This document shows, in pieces, positions 7,654 through 17,647 of a DNA stretch of 64,000 bases (the first letter of the stretch is position 1; each line of letters begins with the position of its first letter). Below the pieces are notes generated by a model. That model saw only the letters and a list, made by a program, of their open reading frames with translations, did not search any database and was not told the origin of the DNA. Both the position numbers and the translations under genes were made by a program. Origin of the DNA: Oryzicola mucosus (GTDB lineage: Bacteria > Pseudomonadota > Alphaproteobacteria > Rhizobiales > Rhizobiaceae); assembly GCF_014534685.1 (NCBI RefSeq), contig NZ_JACVVX010000004.1:310001-374000 (forward strand). The letters run 5' to 3'.

Positions 7654-8658
7654 TCAGGCGAGCGCAGCACTTGGGCGTAGCGATCCCACATGGATGCCGT
7701 TCCAGTTCGTCATCTGGGGGTTCGAAACATCCGAGAGCTTGGATACCAACTCCCCATCTTTCGAAAACAGCTTTTGCAGGATCGCCGAAATGGCGACTTC
7801 GGCCGCCCTTCCCGCGCCGTCGTCGCATTTCAGCGCAATGCCCAGTCCCAGTTCGGGGAGTGCCGCGCAGTAGACGCCTTCCGCCCCGACCTTCACGAAA
7901 ATGCGGCCCGGCGCCATGTCCATCAGCCGGGTATCGGCCCGGTCCGTTCCTGCGACCAGAAAGGGCTCGGCCATGCAGGCCTCGAGCAGGCGTCTTGCAG
8001 CCTTGGCGCGCTCCGGCCCGAAGCCTTGCCCCGTGACCATGCGGGCAAAGCCCAGCGCGAGACTGTCCAGCGGTACGGCATAGGTCGGGATCGAGCAGCC
8101 GTCGGTGCCGCGATTGGCTTCGCTGTGCTCGGCGCCGGTAACCTCCTGCATGGCCTGCCGCACCATGTCCTGAAACGGATGCGCCGCACCGACATAGCCA
8201 TGCCGGTCGAGCCCTTCGTGGCAACAGGTGCAGAGGAAACCGGAATGCTTGCCCGAGCAATTGTTGTGCAGGGCGCTCGGTTCCGCACCGGTACGGGCCA
8301 GCGCCACCGTTGCCGACTGGCTCGTCGGCCAATGCGCGCCGCATTCCAGCGCGGTTTCGTCAAGGCCGGCCTTGGCCAGCATTGCGGCGGCAAGCTCGGC
8401 ATGGCGCGGCTCGCCCGAATGCGAGGCGCAGGCAAGAGCCAGTTCGGCGTGTCCAAAGCCGTAGGCGTCCGCCGCGCCGGTCTCGACCAGCGGCAGCGCC
8501 TGGATCGCCTTGACGGCGGAGCGCGGAAAGACCGGACGGGCCGTGTCGCCGAGCGCCAAAACCACCTTGCCGGATGCATCCATCACCACGGCTGCGCCGC
8601 GATGGACGCTTTCGACCACATTGCCGCGCAGCATTTCGACAAGAACGGGATCGGTCAT
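7654..8658 (-). CDS. ansA: L-asparaginase, Rhizobium etli-type (asparaginase II family)
   Basis: Hydrolyses asparagine to aspartate and ammonia. This 334-residue protein belongs to the family of the inducible, thermolabile R. etli enzyme, unrelated in fold to E. coli AnsA/AnsB. Characteristic stretches are FPRSAVKAIQALP, CASHSGEPRH, NNCSGKHSGFL (nucleophilic serine region) and GTDGCSIPTYAVPL. AGGAGG sits 5 nt before the ATG. The gene is separated from the divergent betI by about 130 bp and has no asparagine permease beside it. Confidence 0.9.
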   Translation of the reverse strand: MTDPVLVEMLRGNVVESVHRGAAVVMDASGKVVLALGDTARPVFPRSAVKAIQALPLVETGAADAYGFGHAELALACASHSGEPRHAELAAAMLAKAGLDETALECGAHWPTSQSATVALARTGAEPSALHNNCSGKHSGFLCTCCHEGLDRHGYVGAAHPFQDMVRQAMQEVTGAEHSEANRGTDGCSIPTYAVPLDSLALGFARMVTGQGFGPERAKAARRLLEACMAEPFLVAGTDRADTRLMDMAPGRIFVKVGAEGVYCAALPELGLGIALKCDDGAGRAAEVAISAILQKLFSKDGELVSKLSDVSNPQMTNWNGIHVGSLRPSAALA

Positions 8659-8740
8659 GGGGCCTCCTGAAAAAGTCCCGCATGGCGGGTCGGCTGTCTC
8701 ATAGCCCTGGCAAGCCCGGACATAAAGTCTTCAGTTTTTG

Positions 8741-8756
8741 TTGATTGATCAGTCAA
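8741..8756. promoter_or_regulatory. BetI-type operator
   Basis: TTGATTGATCAGTCAA is a 16-bp near-perfect palindrome (two mismatched positions) 33 bp before the betI ATG, in an A/T-rich stretch suited to the promoter. TetR-type BetI repressors bind palindromes of this kind upstream of bet operons and release in response to choline. The location and symmetry make it the likely repressor site. Confidence 0.65.
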
Positions 8757-8788
8757 TAAAAAATAAGCTGTCGTCTGGAGACCGGACA

Positions 8789-9382
8789 ATGCCCAAAGTC
8801 GGAATGCAGCCATTGCGCCGCAAGGCGCTCATCGATGCGACGATCCTGGCGATCGGCGAACGCGGTTCGCTGGATGTGACCATGTCGGAAATCGCCGGCC
8901 GCGCCGGCGTGTCGTCGGCGCTGGCGCATCATTATTTCGGCGCCAAAGACGATCTGCTCGAGGCGACGATGCGCTATCTGCTGACGGAATTGAACGCGGA
9001 TGCGCGGCTGGCGTTGCGCGCGGCACAAACACCGCTGCAGCGCGTCAGCGCTGTTGTGGCCGTCAACTTTTCTGAAAAGCAGTTCCGCTCCGAGACCATC
9101 GCCGCATGGCTGGCCTTCTATGTCGAGGCGCAGAAATCGCAGGCCCTGCGGCGCCTGCTGCGCGTCTATGCGCGGCGGCTGCATTCGAACCTCATGAGCG
9201 GCCTTGCGCCTTTGTTGCCGCCTGCCCAGGCCGAACGCGCCGCCGAAACCATCGCAGCTCTTATCGACGGACTCTATATCCGCCGCGCCCTGCGCGACGG
9301 GTTGCCCGATGCCGCAACCGCCGCGGCCCTCGTGGAGGCCTATCTGGCCAACCTGCCGCTCGGCACGAAAGGACGCGCATGA
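8789..9382 (+). CDS. betI: TetR-family choline-responsive repressor BetI
   Basis: A 197-residue regulator. The start [18 protein letters not shown] is the conserved BetI N-terminus, and an HTH follows at about residues 30-52 ([24 protein letters not shown]). The C-terminal ligand domain carries WLAFYVEAQ and [10 protein letters not shown], typical of BetI. GGAG lies 8 nt upstream of the ATG at 8789; a longer frame back to 8738 would cover the operator and is rejected. It overlaps betA by 4 bp (ATGA). It is expected to repress betIAB until choline is present. Confidence 0.95.
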   Translation: MPKVGMQPLRRKALIDATILAIGERGSLDVTMSEIAGRAGVSSALAHHYFGAKDDLLEATMRYLLTELNADARLALRAAQTPLQRVSAVVAVNFSEKQFRSETIAAWLAFYVEAQKSQALRRLLRVYARRLHSNLMSGLAPLLPPAQAERAAETIAALIDGLYIRRALRDGLPDAATAAALVEAYLANLPLGTKGRA

Positions 9383-11031
9383 TCGAAGCGGATTTCGTCA
9401 TCGTCGGCTCGGGCTCGGCCGGCTCAGCCGCCGCCTATCGCCTTTCGGAAGACGGCAAACACTCCGTCGTCGTGATCGAATATGGCGGCACGGATTTCGG
9501 CCCCTTGATCCAGATGCCGTCGGCTCTGTCGATCCCGCTCAACATGCGGCGCTACGATTGGGGTTTTTCCAGCGAGCCCGAACCGCATCTCGGCGGCCGC
9601 GTGCTCGCCACCCCGCGCGGCAAGGTGCTGGGCGGGTCGTCGTCCATCAACGGCATGGTCTATGTGCGCGGCCATGCCCACGACTTCGACCATTGGGCCG
9701 AACAGGGCGCCACCGGCTGGAGCTATGCCGATGTGCTGCCCTACTTCAAGCGCATGGAGAACTCGGCCGGCGGCGAGCCGGGCTGGCGGGGCACGAACGG
9801 CCCGCTGCATGTCCAGCGCGGACCGCTGGTCAATCCGCTCTACACGGCTTTCCGGGAAGCCGGCCGGCAAGCCGGCTTCGAGCTGACCGACGACTATAAC
9901 GGCTCCAAGCAGGAAGGTTTTGGGCCGATGGAGCAGACCATCCATCGCGGCCGCCGTTGGTCGGTGGCCAATGCCTATCTGCGTCCTGCCCTCAAGCGGC
10001 GGAATATGAGTCTCGTCAAAGGCTTCGCGCGACGGGTGATCATCGAGAATCAACGCGCCACCGGCGTCGAGATCGACGTTAACGGATCGATTCAAGTGGT
10101 TAAGGCAAGACGTGAGGTCGTGCTTGCCGCATCCTCCATCAACTCGCCGAAAATCCTGATGCTGTCGGGCATCGGCCCCGCGGCGCATCTTCATGAACAT
10201 GGCATCGAAGTGATCGCAGACCGGCCCGGCGTCGGCGCCAATCTGCAGGACCATCTCGAGCTCTACATCCAGCAGGAATCGCTGCAGCCGATCACGCTGC
10301 ATTCGGTGCTCAACCCATTCTCCAAGGCCCTGATCGGCCTGCGCTGGCTTTTGTTCAAGAACGGCCTCGGCGCCACCAACCATTTCGAGGCAGCCGCCTT
10401 CCTGCGTTCCGCGGCCGGCGTCAAATACCCCGACATACAGTATCATTTCCTCCCGGCGGCGATCCGCTATGACGGCAAGGCAGCGGCCAAGACGCATGGC
10501 TTCCAGGCGCATGTCGGGCCGATGCGGTCGAAGTCGCGCGGCTCAGTCACGCTGCGCTCGTCCAGCCCGCGCGATACGCCGGTGATCCGCTTCAACTACA
10601 TGGCGCATGAGGACGACTGGCGCGATTTCCGCCACTGCATCCGGCTCACGCGCGAGATCTTCGGCCAGGCGGCCTTCGATCCCTATCGCGGCAAGGAAAT
10701 CTCGCCCGGCTCAAATGTGCAATCCGACGCCGAACTCGACGCCTTCATCCGCGAGCATGCCGAGAGCGCCTATCACCCTTGCGGCACCTGCCGCATGGGC
10801 CGGGCCGACGATCCCAACGCAGTGGTCGATCCCGAACTGCGGGTGATCGGCGTCGAGGGCCTGCGGGTCGCGGATTCCTCGATCTTCCCGCGTGTTACAA
10901 ACGGCAATCTCAACGGTCCGTCGATCATGACCGGGGAGAAGGCAGCAGACCATATTCTCGGGCGGACGCCGCTTGCGCCGTCCAATCAGGAACCGTGGAT
11001 CAATCCGCGCTGGCGCCTGTCCGACCGATAG
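9379..11031 (+). CDS. betA: Choline dehydrogenase (GMC oxidoreductase)
   Basis: Oxidises choline to betaine aldehyde, membrane-associated and FAD-dependent; the first step of glycine betaine synthesis or choline catabolism. 550 residues. The FAD dinucleotide motif [16 protein letters not shown] is at residues 8-23; GMC signature 1 lies at [14 protein letters not shown]; the C-terminal catalytic region has [11 protein letters not shown] and [12 protein letters not shown]. It begins inside the betI stop and is followed by betB after 42 bp. Length and motifs are normal for BetA. Confidence 0.96.
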   Translation: MIEADFVIVGSGSAGSAAAYRLSEDGKHSVVVIEYGGTDFGPLIQMPSALSIPLNMRRYDWGFSSEPEPHLGGRVLATPRGKVLGGSSSINGMVYVRGHAHDFDHWAEQGATGWSYADVLPYFKRMENSAGGEPGWRGTNGPLHVQRGPLVNPLYTAFREAGRQAGFELTDDYNGSKQEGFGPMEQTIHRGRRWSVANAYLRPALKRRNMSLVKGFARRVIIENQRATGVEIDVNGSIQVVKARREVVLAASSINSPKILMLSGIGPAAHLHEHGIEVIADRPGVGANLQDHLELYIQQESLQPITLHSVLNPFSKALIGLRWLLFKNGLGATNHFEAAAFLRSAAGVKYPDIQYHFLPAAIRYDGKAAAKTHGFQAHVGPMRSKSRGSVTLRSSSPRDTPVIRFNYMAHEDDWRDFRHCIRLTREIFGQAAFDPYRGKEISPGSNVQSDAELDAFIREHAESAYHPCGTCRMGRADDPNAVVDPELRVIGVEGLRVADSSIFPRVTNGNLNGPSIMTGEKAADHILGRTPLAPSNQEPWINPRWRLSDR

Positions 11032-11073
11032 AGCATCATCGCCGCAACAGCATTTCAAAGACGGAGCGCCGCC

Positions 11074-12537
11074 ATGCGTGCCCAACCCAAGGCATCCCAT
11101 TACATCAACGGTCGCTATGTCGAAGACCAGGGCGGCCCGGCGCTGTCCGTCACCTATCCCGCCACGGGCGAGCAGATCGCCGCGCTGCATGGCGCGACGC
11201 CGAACATCCTCGAACTTGCCGTGGCGTCCGCGCGCGAGGCGCAGCCCGCCTGGGCGCGGCTCAAACCGGTCGAGCGCGGCCGCATCCTGCGCCGGGCCTC
11301 CGACATCCTGCGCGCGCGCAACGAGGAGCTTTCCCGGCTGGAAACGCTCGACACCGGCAAGCCGATCCAGGAAACGCTGGTCGCCGACGCCGCCTCCGCG
11401 GCCGATGCGCTGGAATTCTTCGCCGGCGCCATCGGCGCCTATAATGGCGAATATATCGATCTCGGCGGTCCCTTCGCCTACACCCGCCGCGAACCGCTCG
11501 GCATCTGCGTCGGCATCGGTGCGTGGAACTATCCGATCCAGATCGCCGGCTGGAAGTCCGCGCCCGCGCTTGCCATGGGCAATGCGATGATCTTCAAGCC
11601 CTCGGAAAACACACCGCTTTCGGCCCTGGCGCTGGCCGAAATCTACACCGAGGCCGGATTGCCGGACGGGCTGTTCAATGTCGTGCAGGGCTTTGGCGAT
11701 GTCGGCGCCGCTCTTGCGAGCCATGAAGCCGTCGACAAGGTTTCCGTAACCGGCTCGGTCGCCACCGGCAAGAAGGTGCTCGCGCTCGCCGGCGGACATA
11801 TGAAGCACGCGACGATGGAACTGGGCGGCAAGTCGCCGATCGTCATCTTCGACGATGCCGACCTGGAAAACGCGATTGGCGGTGCGATGCTCGGCAATTT
11901 CTATTCGAGCGGACAGGTCTGCTCGAACGGCACGCGGGTCTTCGTGCAGAAGGTCCTGCATGACCGCTTTGTCGAACGCCTCGTCGAGCGTGCCAAAACC
12001 ATCAGGCTGGGCGATCCGCTCGATCCGGAAACCCAGATGGGACCGCTGGTCAACAAGGCACAGCATGAGAAGGTGCTGGGCTATATCGAGATCGGCAAGT
12101 CGGAAGGCGCGACACTGGCCCTGGGTGGCAGCGTACCCTCGATGCAGGGCTTCGATGGCGGGCTGTTTATCGAACCGACGATCTTCACCGGCGTCACCGA
12201 CACCATGCGCATCGCGCGCGAGGAAATCTTCGGACCGGTGATGAGCGTTCTGTCCTTCGACGACGAGGACGAGGTGATCGAGCGCGCCAACGATACGCCC
12301 TTCGGCCTGGCAGCCGGCGTCTTCACAAAAGACCTGCCGCGCGCCCATCGCGTGATCGGGCAGATCAAGGCCGGCACTTGCTGGATCAACGCCTACAATC
12401 TGACGCCGGTGGAAATGCCGTTCGGCGGCATGAAGCAGTCCGGCATCGGCCGCGAAAACGCGCTCGCCGCGCTCTGCCACTACTCCCAGGTCAAGACCGT
12501 CTATGTCGAGACCGGCAATGTCGAGAGCCCTTACTGA
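11074..12537 (+). CDS. betB: Betaine-aldehyde dehydrogenase
   Basis: NAD(P)-dependent oxidation of betaine aldehyde to glycine betaine, an osmoprotectant and nitrogen/carbon source. 487 residues, normal for Bet[16 protein letters not shown] is the coenzyme-binding start, MELGGKSP holds the general-base Glu, and [13 protein letters not shown] carries the catalytic Cys; the end has [17 protein letters not shown] 7 nt before the ATG. Its last 7 bp overlap the end of the convergent ManC-AGE gene. Confidence 0.96.
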   Translation: MRAQPKASHYINGRYVEDQGGPALSVTYPATGEQIAALHGATPNILELAVASAREAQPAWARLKPVERGRILRRASDILRARNEELSRLETLDTGKPIQETLVADAASAADALEFFAGAIGAYNGEYIDLGGPFAYTRREPLGICVGIGAWNYPIQIAGWKSAPALAMGNAMIFKPSENTPLSALALAEIYTEAGLPDGLFNVVQGFGDVGAALASHEAVDKVSVTGSVATGKKVLALAGGHMKHATMELGGKSPIVIFDDADLENAIGGAMLGNFYSSGQVCSNGTRVFVQKVLHDRFVERLVERAKTIRLGDPLDPETQMGPLVNKAQHEKVLGYIEIGKSEGATLALGGSVPSMQGFDGGLFIEPTIFTGVTDTMRIAREEIFGPVMSVLSFDDEDEVIERANDTPFGLAAGVFTKDLPRAHRVIGQIKAGTCWINAYNLTPVEMPFGGMKQSGIGRENALAALCHYSQVKTVYVETGNVESPY

Positions 12538-14768
12538 GCGGGTTCTGTCCGGTCCAGATACTGGGTCAGCGCATAGACGAGATGGTAAAGGATGCTGGCC
12601 GGCACATCGGTCGCCAGCGAGCGGCCGCGCTCATCGATGCGGTCGATCCATAAACCTGTCGGCGCGGGGTCGATGTGCCAGCGGAACAGCCGGCCGACGC
12701 GCTCCTCGACCTCCGGTTTGAGATCAGGACCGCCCGAGCCGTCGAGCGCAATCGCCGCCTTCACCGCTTCGGCCTGCGGCCAGCTGCGCGAGACGCGATC
12801 CAGGGGCAGTCCCTGACGAGAAACGGCGCCATAGGCCAGACCGGTTGCGCGGTTCAGGCCGTTGGCGATGGCAGACGCATAGAGCTTTCGGGCGAAGGGA
12901 ACGAGTTCCCGCTGCCCGCTCTTGCCGGCGAAATCGACCAGCAACGAGGCCCATTCGAAATGATGGCCGGGTTCGGTCCAGCTGCCCTTTTCGCCGGTGG
13001 CCGGCTTCCAGTCGGCATCGAAGAATTCGCCCAAGGTCCAGCTGTCGGTGTCGAAGAAATGGGTACGGAACAGATCGATGATCCGTGCCGCGCGGCGCAG
13101 ATGCGTGCGGTCGCCCGTCGCGGCGTTCCAGGCCAGGAAGGCCTCGAGAAGATGCATATGCGGATTCGAGCGGCGTTCGCCCTTCCCTTCGGAGGTCTCC
13201 AGAAATCCGGTCATCCGCTGGTCTTCGAGGTGGCTGTCGAGAAAGGCGAAGGTCTCTTCGGCCAGGCCCAGCGCGTCGGGATTGCCGCACATATGCGCAT
13301 GCGCCAGCGCCAGCAGCACGCAGGAATGGTCGTAGGCGTCCTCGGTGGCATCGGCGACGCTGCCATCGACATTGAAGGTTCTGGCCCAGCCGCCGTCGGG
13401 CGTGCGCCCGCCCTTCATGAAATCCAGGCCATGGGCGATCAGTTCATCGGCAGGACCGTCCCAGCCACGCACTTTGGCGACCGCGAAGGCGTAGACCTGG
13501 CGCGCCATGGTCCGCATGCGCTTCTGCCGCACCATCGGCGTGGCATCCAAGGCGAGCGCCTCGTGGAATCCACCATAAACACGGTCGACACCAACCGTCG
13601 ACCACAGCGGCAGCGTCTCATTGATCAGCCAATGCTGGACGCGGTTGCGCCATGCCCCGCTGACCAGCACGCGGTCGTGCGCGGGCGTATATTTGGTCTC
13701 GATGCGGCCGCTGCGCTCAAGCTGCTCGACCACCTTCTTGACGTTCTGGCTGTGGCTGACGGGGGCTACGAAGGTCGCATCCGCCGTGGCCACCACGGCC
13801 ATGTCCTTGAGCCCGACCGCCGAAAGCAACCGGCCATCGCTGCGCAAATAGGAGTTCTCGCAATCGATGGCGACCACGTCACCCAGAATGACGTTTCCCG
13901 CACCGTCGGAGCGGCTGACCGAAAGCAGCGACTGCCACGAGCCGAGATCGTTCCAGCGGAAGCTCGCCGGCACCATGGCGATGCCGCTTGCCCTTTCCAT
14001 GATGGCATAGTCGATCGAGATCGAGGGGATAGCCGCGTAAAGCTCCGCCGGCATGTAGAGCCCCGACAGGTCGTTGGTGGACGCCCTGAATGCCGCTTCG
14101 GTGGTTGACCAGATTTCCGGCTGGAATTTCAGGAAGGCGTCGCGCATCGCGCCTGCACGGAACAGGAAGATACCGGTATTCCAGAAGAACGTGCCCGCCT
14201 GCAGATAAGCCTCGGCGGTCTGCAGATCGGGCTTTTCAACGAAGCGCGCGACCTCCGCCACCCCGTTGGGATCGGTGCTGCCGACCTCGATATAACCATA
14301 GCCGGTTTCCGGCACGGTGGGCCGGATGCCGAACACGACGAGGCGCCCATCGACCGCTGCCGGCACGCCGCGTTCGATAGTGTCCCAGAATTGCCGGTCG
14401 GTCGAAATCTCATGATCGGAGGGCACGACCAGCACAACCTCGTCGCCGAATTTTTCCAATGTCTGAAGTGTAGCAAGCGCGACCGCGGCGGCCGTGTTGC
14501 GACCGGAAGGCTCAAACAGCGCTCCGCCACCCGACAGGTTGAAGCCGGCGAGGTCGGCGCTGACGCGCAGCGCGTGCCGCTCCGACGCAATCAGGTAGAC
14601 CGGCGTCTCGCCTTCCGCCCGCGCCACCAGACGCCGCAGCGTCTTGGTCAGCATCGAGCCGTCGCCAGCCAGATCGTGGAACTGCTTGGGGTTGTCCTCG
14701 CGCGAAAGCGGCCAGAGACGGGACCCGATCCCGCCGCTCATGACGAAACTGACGATGCGCGCAGCCAT
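12531..14768 (-). CDS. Fusion: mannose-1-phosphate guanylyltransferase + AGE-family epimerase/isomerase
   Basis: A 745-residue two-domain protein. Residues 1 to about 350 are a GDP-mannose pyrophosphorylase: [15 protein letters not shown] with NPKQF, then [20 protein letters not shown] and FVEKPD. After a linker with ...[10 protein letters not shown], residues about 370-745 form an (alpha/alpha)6 barrel of the N-acylglucosamine 2-epimerase/mannose-6-P isomerase family, with [13 protein letters not shown] and [10 protein letters not shown] carrying the expected active-site histidines. Ordinary ManC ends in a cupin isomerase domain; here an unrelated barrel takes that place. It sits 11 bp behind the phosphomannomutase stop, with GAGGG as ribosome site. 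The likely role is fructose-6-P to mannose-6-P plus mannose-1-P to GDP-mannose. Confidence 0.85.
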   Translation of the reverse strand: MAARIVSFVMSGGIGSRLWPLSREDNPKQFHDLAGDGSMLTKTLRRLVARAEGETPVYLIASERHALRVSADLAGFNLSGGGALFEPSGRNTAAAVALATLQTLEKFGDEVVLVVPSDHEISTDRQFWDTIERGVPAAVDGRLVVFGIRPTVPETGYGYIEVGSTDPNGVAEVARFVEKPDLQTAEAYLQAGTFFWNTGIFLFRAGAMRDAFLKFQPEIWSTTEAAFRASTNDLSGLYMPAELYAAIPSISIDYAIMERASGIAMVPASFRWNDLGSWQSLLSVSRSDGAGNVILGDVVAIDCENSYLRSDGRLLSAVGLKDMAVVATADATFVAPVSHSQNVKKVVEQLERSGRIETKYTPAHDRVLVSGAWRNRVQHWLINETLPLWSTVGVDRVYGGFHEALALDATPMVRQKRMRTMARQVYAFAVAKVRGWDGPADELIAHGLDFMKGGRTPDGGWARTFNVDGSVADATEDAYDHSCVLLALAHAHMCGNPDALGLAEETFAFLDSHLEDQRMTGFLETSEGKGERRSNPHMHLLEAFLAWNAATGDRTHLRRAARIIDLFRTHFFDTDSWTLGEFFDADWKPATGEKGSWTEPGHHFEWASLLVDFAGKSGQRELVPFARKLYASAIANGLNRATGLAYGAVSRQGLPLDRVSRSWPQAEAVKAAIALDGSGGPDLKPEVEERVGRLFRWHIDPAPTGLWIDRIDERGRSLATDVPASILYHLVYALTQYLDRTEPAQ

Positions 14769-14779
14769 GCCGGATGCCC

Positions 14780-16300
14780 TCAGAAGGTCTGGTTGTAAGG
14801 GCCGATGCCTGGATGGCGCCGGATCATGGCGTCGACCGCTTCGAACATCTCGCGCCGTCGTTCGGACGAGACCGGGCTTTCCACCACCACGACCAATTCC
14901 GGTTTGTTGGACGATGCACGGACCAGCCCCCAGGTTCCGTCCTCGGCCACCACGCGCACGCCATTGACGGTGATCAGCTTGGCGATGCCCTGCCCCGCGA
15001 AGCTTTCGCCGGCTGCCTTCATCGCCTGGAACTCGGCGATGATCTTATCGACCACGCCATATTTGGTCTCGTCGGAGCAATGCGGCGACATGGTCGGCGT
15101 GCCATAGGTCAGCGGCAGGGCGCGATAAAGATCGGCCATGGACTTGCCGGGGCTGCGGTCGAGCATGCGGCAGATCGCGACCGCCGTGACGAGGCCGTCG
15201 TCATAGCCGCGGCCGATGGGCGGGTTGAAGAAATAATGGCCGGATTTCTCGAAGCCGGCTATGGCGCCCAGCTCATGCACCCGGCGCTTCATATAGGAGT
15301 GGCCGGTCTTCCAGTAGTCGGTGCGCGCACCCGTCGCCAAAAGCTCCGCATCGGTATCGTACAGGCCGGTCGACTTCACATCGACCACGAAGGTGGAGTT
15401 GGGATGCGCCTTGCCGATGTCGCGGGCGAGCATGACGCCGACCTTGTCGGCGAATATCTCGTTGCCCTCGTTGTCGACCACGCCGCAGCGATCGCCGTCA
15501 CCGTCGAAACCGAGACCGACATCCGCCCCGGTTTCCAGAACCTTGTCGCGGATGGCATGCAGCATCGCCATGTCTTCGGGGTTGGGATTGTAACGCGGGA
15601 AGCTGTGGTCGAGCTCGGCGTCAAGCGGAATGACCTCGCAACCGATGCGCCGCAACGCCTCAGGCGCGAAGGCGCCGGCCGTGCCGTTGCCGCAGGCGGC
15701 TACAACCTTGAGCCTGCGCCCAATGGAAATGCCCGCCGTCACATCGGCGAGATAGGTCTCGCGGAAGCCTTCGACCGACGTATAGGTGCCGCCGCCGATG
15801 AGTTCGAAATCGCCGTCGAGCACGATTGTCTTCAGTGCCGACATCTCGTCCGGCCCGAAGGTCAGCGGGCGCGCCGCGCCCATCTTGACGCCGGTCCAAC
15901 CGTTCTCGTTGTGCGAGGCGGTGACCATGGCCACCGATTGTGTGTCGAGCGCGAACTGCGCGAAATAGGCCATGGGCGACAGCGCCAGGCCGATATCCCT
16001 GACCCTGGCGCCCGCAGCCAGCAGTCCGGACACGAGCGCCAGCTTGATCGACAGCGAGTAGGAGCGGAAATCGTGGCCAGTGACGATTTCGGGGCCTGCA
16101 CCCAGCCTGCGGATCAGCGTGCCGATGCCCATGCCCAGCGCCTGCACGCCCAGAAGGTTGAGTTCCGGCGTCTTATCGGAGCCGGGATAGCCGAACCACC
16201 AGCGCGCATCGTATTCGCGAAAGCCCGTCGGCTTGACCAGCGCGCGGGTTTCGAACTCGAAACTGTTCGGCTTGGCTTCGTGCAGGGGTTTTGCGCTCAA
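14780..16300 (-). CDS. Phosphomannomutase / phosphoglucomutase (alpha-D-phosphohexomutase)
   Basis: Interconverts mannose-6-P and mannose-1-P, with possible activity on glucose phosphates. 506 residues. TASHNENGWTG carries the phosphoserine, GFDGDGDRCG the Mg site, and GFEKSGHYFF the sugar-binding loop. The start appears to be TTG at 16300, with GGAG about 10 nt upstream; no nearby ATG precedes the conserved GFREYDARW stretch. It is first in a two-gene operon with the ManC-AGE fusion, so GDP-mannose synthesis is its likely job. It is distinct from the glycogen-operon pgm further right. Confidence 0.9.
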   Translation of the reverse strand: MSAKPLHEAKPNSFEFETRALVKPTGFREYDARWWFGYPGSDKTPELNLLGVQALGMGIGTLIRRLGAGPEIVTGHDFRSYSLSIKLALVSGLLAAGARVRDIGLALSPMAYFAQFALDTQSVAMVTASHNENGWTGVKMGAARPLTFGPDEMSALKTIVLDGDFELIGGGTYTSVEGFRETYLADVTAGISIGRRLKVVAACGNGTAGAFAPEALRRIGCEVIPLDAELDHSFPRYNPNPEDMAMLHAIRDKVLETGADVGLGFDGDGDRCGVVDNEGNEIFADKVGVMLARDIGKAHPNSTFVVDVKSTGLYDTDAELLATGARTDYWKTGHSYMKRRVHELGAIAGFEKSGHYFFNPPIGRGYDDGLVTAVAICRMLDRSPGKSMADLYRALPLTYGTPTMSPHCSDETKYGVVDKIIAEFQAMKAAGESFAGQGIAKLITVNGVRVVAEDGTWGLVRASSNKPELVVVVESPVSSERRREMFEAVDAMIRRHPGIGPYNQTF

Positions 16301-16494
16301 GGCAGGCAGGCTCCAAAAAAACAGTCGTCCCCGCGATGTACGGAGATCAATGGCTTATATGCAGTCGAGGCCGATCTTGGAACTCAAAAATGTGGGTCCA
16401 GCCCTTGCGAAGCCATGCGGAAATTTACCCTCGAACTTGCACAGTTGCCGCTTGCGGGAAACCACCCTGCCGGTTATAAGCCCGCCACTGGTCA

Positions 16495-16571
16495 CGGAGT
16501 GTAGCGCAGCCTGGTAGCGCACCTCGTTCGGGACGAGGGGGTCGCAGGTTCAAATCCTGCCACTCCGACCA
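16495..16571 (+). tRNA. proK: tRNA-Pro (anticodon CGG)
   Basis: A 77-nt cloverleaf with encoded CCA. The 7-bp acceptor stem pairs CGGAGTG with CACTCCG; the anticodon stem CCTCG/CGAGG closes the loop TTCGGGA, placing anticodon CGG at 16529-16531; the T arm GCAGG-TTCAAAT-CCTGC is intact. It reads proline codon CCG, a frequent codon in GC-rich genomes. No duplicated 3' end or integrase is visible beside it, so it shows no sign of use as an attachment site in this window. Confidence 0.97.
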
Positions 16572-16628
16572 GTTAAAAGGTCTTGCGCCTAGCATCGAGC
16601 GAAGCCGACTGTTCGGGAAAGCTTGTAA

Positions 16629-17642
16629 GTGTCGACAGGCGTGCCAGCCAAGACCTGTTTTTATCTGGCGGCGGACAAGAACTACTTTCCCTTTGCCTGC
16701 CTGGCTGCGCGCCGAATCCTCGACATCTCGCGCGATCCTCTTCCGGGCTTCATCCTGCATACAGCGATTTCCGATGCCGACAGAACGGCGGCGGTCTCGC
16801 TTCTCGGCGACCGGGTGTGTCTCTTGGATGTCTCGAATTTTTTGGACGGGCTTGCGCTCAATTATGACGGGCGGATCACTAAGGCCGCCTACCTGCGGCT
16901 CTTCGTCGATCTGGTGCCCGATTTCGTGCCCTATGAACGCATCGTCTATCTCGACTGCGACATCCTCATGAACCGCGACCCCTTGGCGCTTGCGACTGCC
17001 GAGATGAACCTGCCGCTCCTGGCAGCGCACGATCTGCCGTCCTATTACGATCTGCGCTACCGTGATCGGCTGTCGTTGAACCCCGGCGCTCCGTATTTCA
17101 ATTCAGGTCTTCTGGTCATGGACCTCGTTGCGGTGCGCGAGATGGGTCTTCTGGAAAAGGCCCGCAACTTCGCCGAAGAATACCCCGAACGCTGCCTCCA
17201 GCACGATCAGGACGCGCTCAATGTCGCTTTCGAAGGGAAATGGCAGACGCTGCATCCGCAGTGGAACGTGATGACGAACCTGCACTGGATGCCGCCTTTC
17301 GCCACCGCCTACGCCCGGCATTTCAGCGGGCAGAAACCGTGGCGCTCAAGGCCGACCGGTGTGGAGAAGCCGGCGTTTGAAATCTATCGGGCGCTGTCGG
17401 AACCGACGCCGTGGCGCGACCGGTTCGACCGCAGCTACAATCCGCGCAGCATCAATCTTTTTCTCAAGGCGCTGGAGCGTCGGCTGAATGCCGCCACAGC
17501 CCGTATCACGGGCAATCAGCGCAGCCTGCGGAAAGCCCGGCTCGACCGGCGGTTGCCCGAGATCATGAAGACTTTCGCGGACCACGCCGACAACAATCTT
17601 CCTGCCGTCGAATGGCCGGAAAAACTCATCGGCGTCGCCTGA
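16629..17642 (+). CDS. Glycosyltransferase family 8
   Basis: A 337-residue nucleotide-sugar-dependent transferase of the LgtC/RfaJ (galactosyl/glucosyl) type. The N-terminus TCFYLAADKNYF binds the nucleotide, RIVYLDCDILM holds the DxD metal motif near residue 110, and PYFNSGLLVMDL plus HDQDALNVAF are standard GT8 segments. The C-terminal 80 residues are basic and helical, probably for membrane contact. The start appears to be GTG at 16629. It stands between tRNA-Pro and the opp cluster; the acceptor may be LPS core or another surface glycan, but this is inference. Confidence 0.88.
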   Translation: MSTGVPAKTCFYLAADKNYFPFACLAARRILDISRDPLPGFILHTAISDADRTAAVSLLGDRVCLLDVSNFLDGLALNYDGRITKAAYLRLFVDLVPDFVPYERIVYLDCDILMNRDPLALATAEMNLPLLAAHDLPSYYDLRYRDRLSLNPGAPYFNSGLLVMDLVAVREMGLLEKARNFAEEYPERCLQHDQDALNVAFEGKWQTLHPQWNVMTNLHWMPPFATAYARHFSGQKPWRSRPTGVEKPAFEIYRALSEPTPWRDRFDRSYNPRSINLFLKALERRLNAATARITGNQRSLRKARLDRRLPEIMKTFADHADNNLPAVEWPEKLIGVA

Positions 17643-17647
17643 GCCGC

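Noticed and set aside
10711-12480. 589-codon open frame antisense to betA/betB
   Set aside because: GC-rich codon bias leaves the opposite strand open. It has no domain motif, and betB on the plus strand is certain.
14774-16504. 576-codon open frame antisense to the phosphomannomutase and reaching the tRNA
   Set aside because: Antisense shadow; the minus-strand gene has full active-site motifs and the frame runs into tRNA-Pro.
16495-16640. tRNA-Pro as an integration site
   Set aside because: No integrase, no repeated tRNA 3' end and no foreign-looking gene block beside it within the window.
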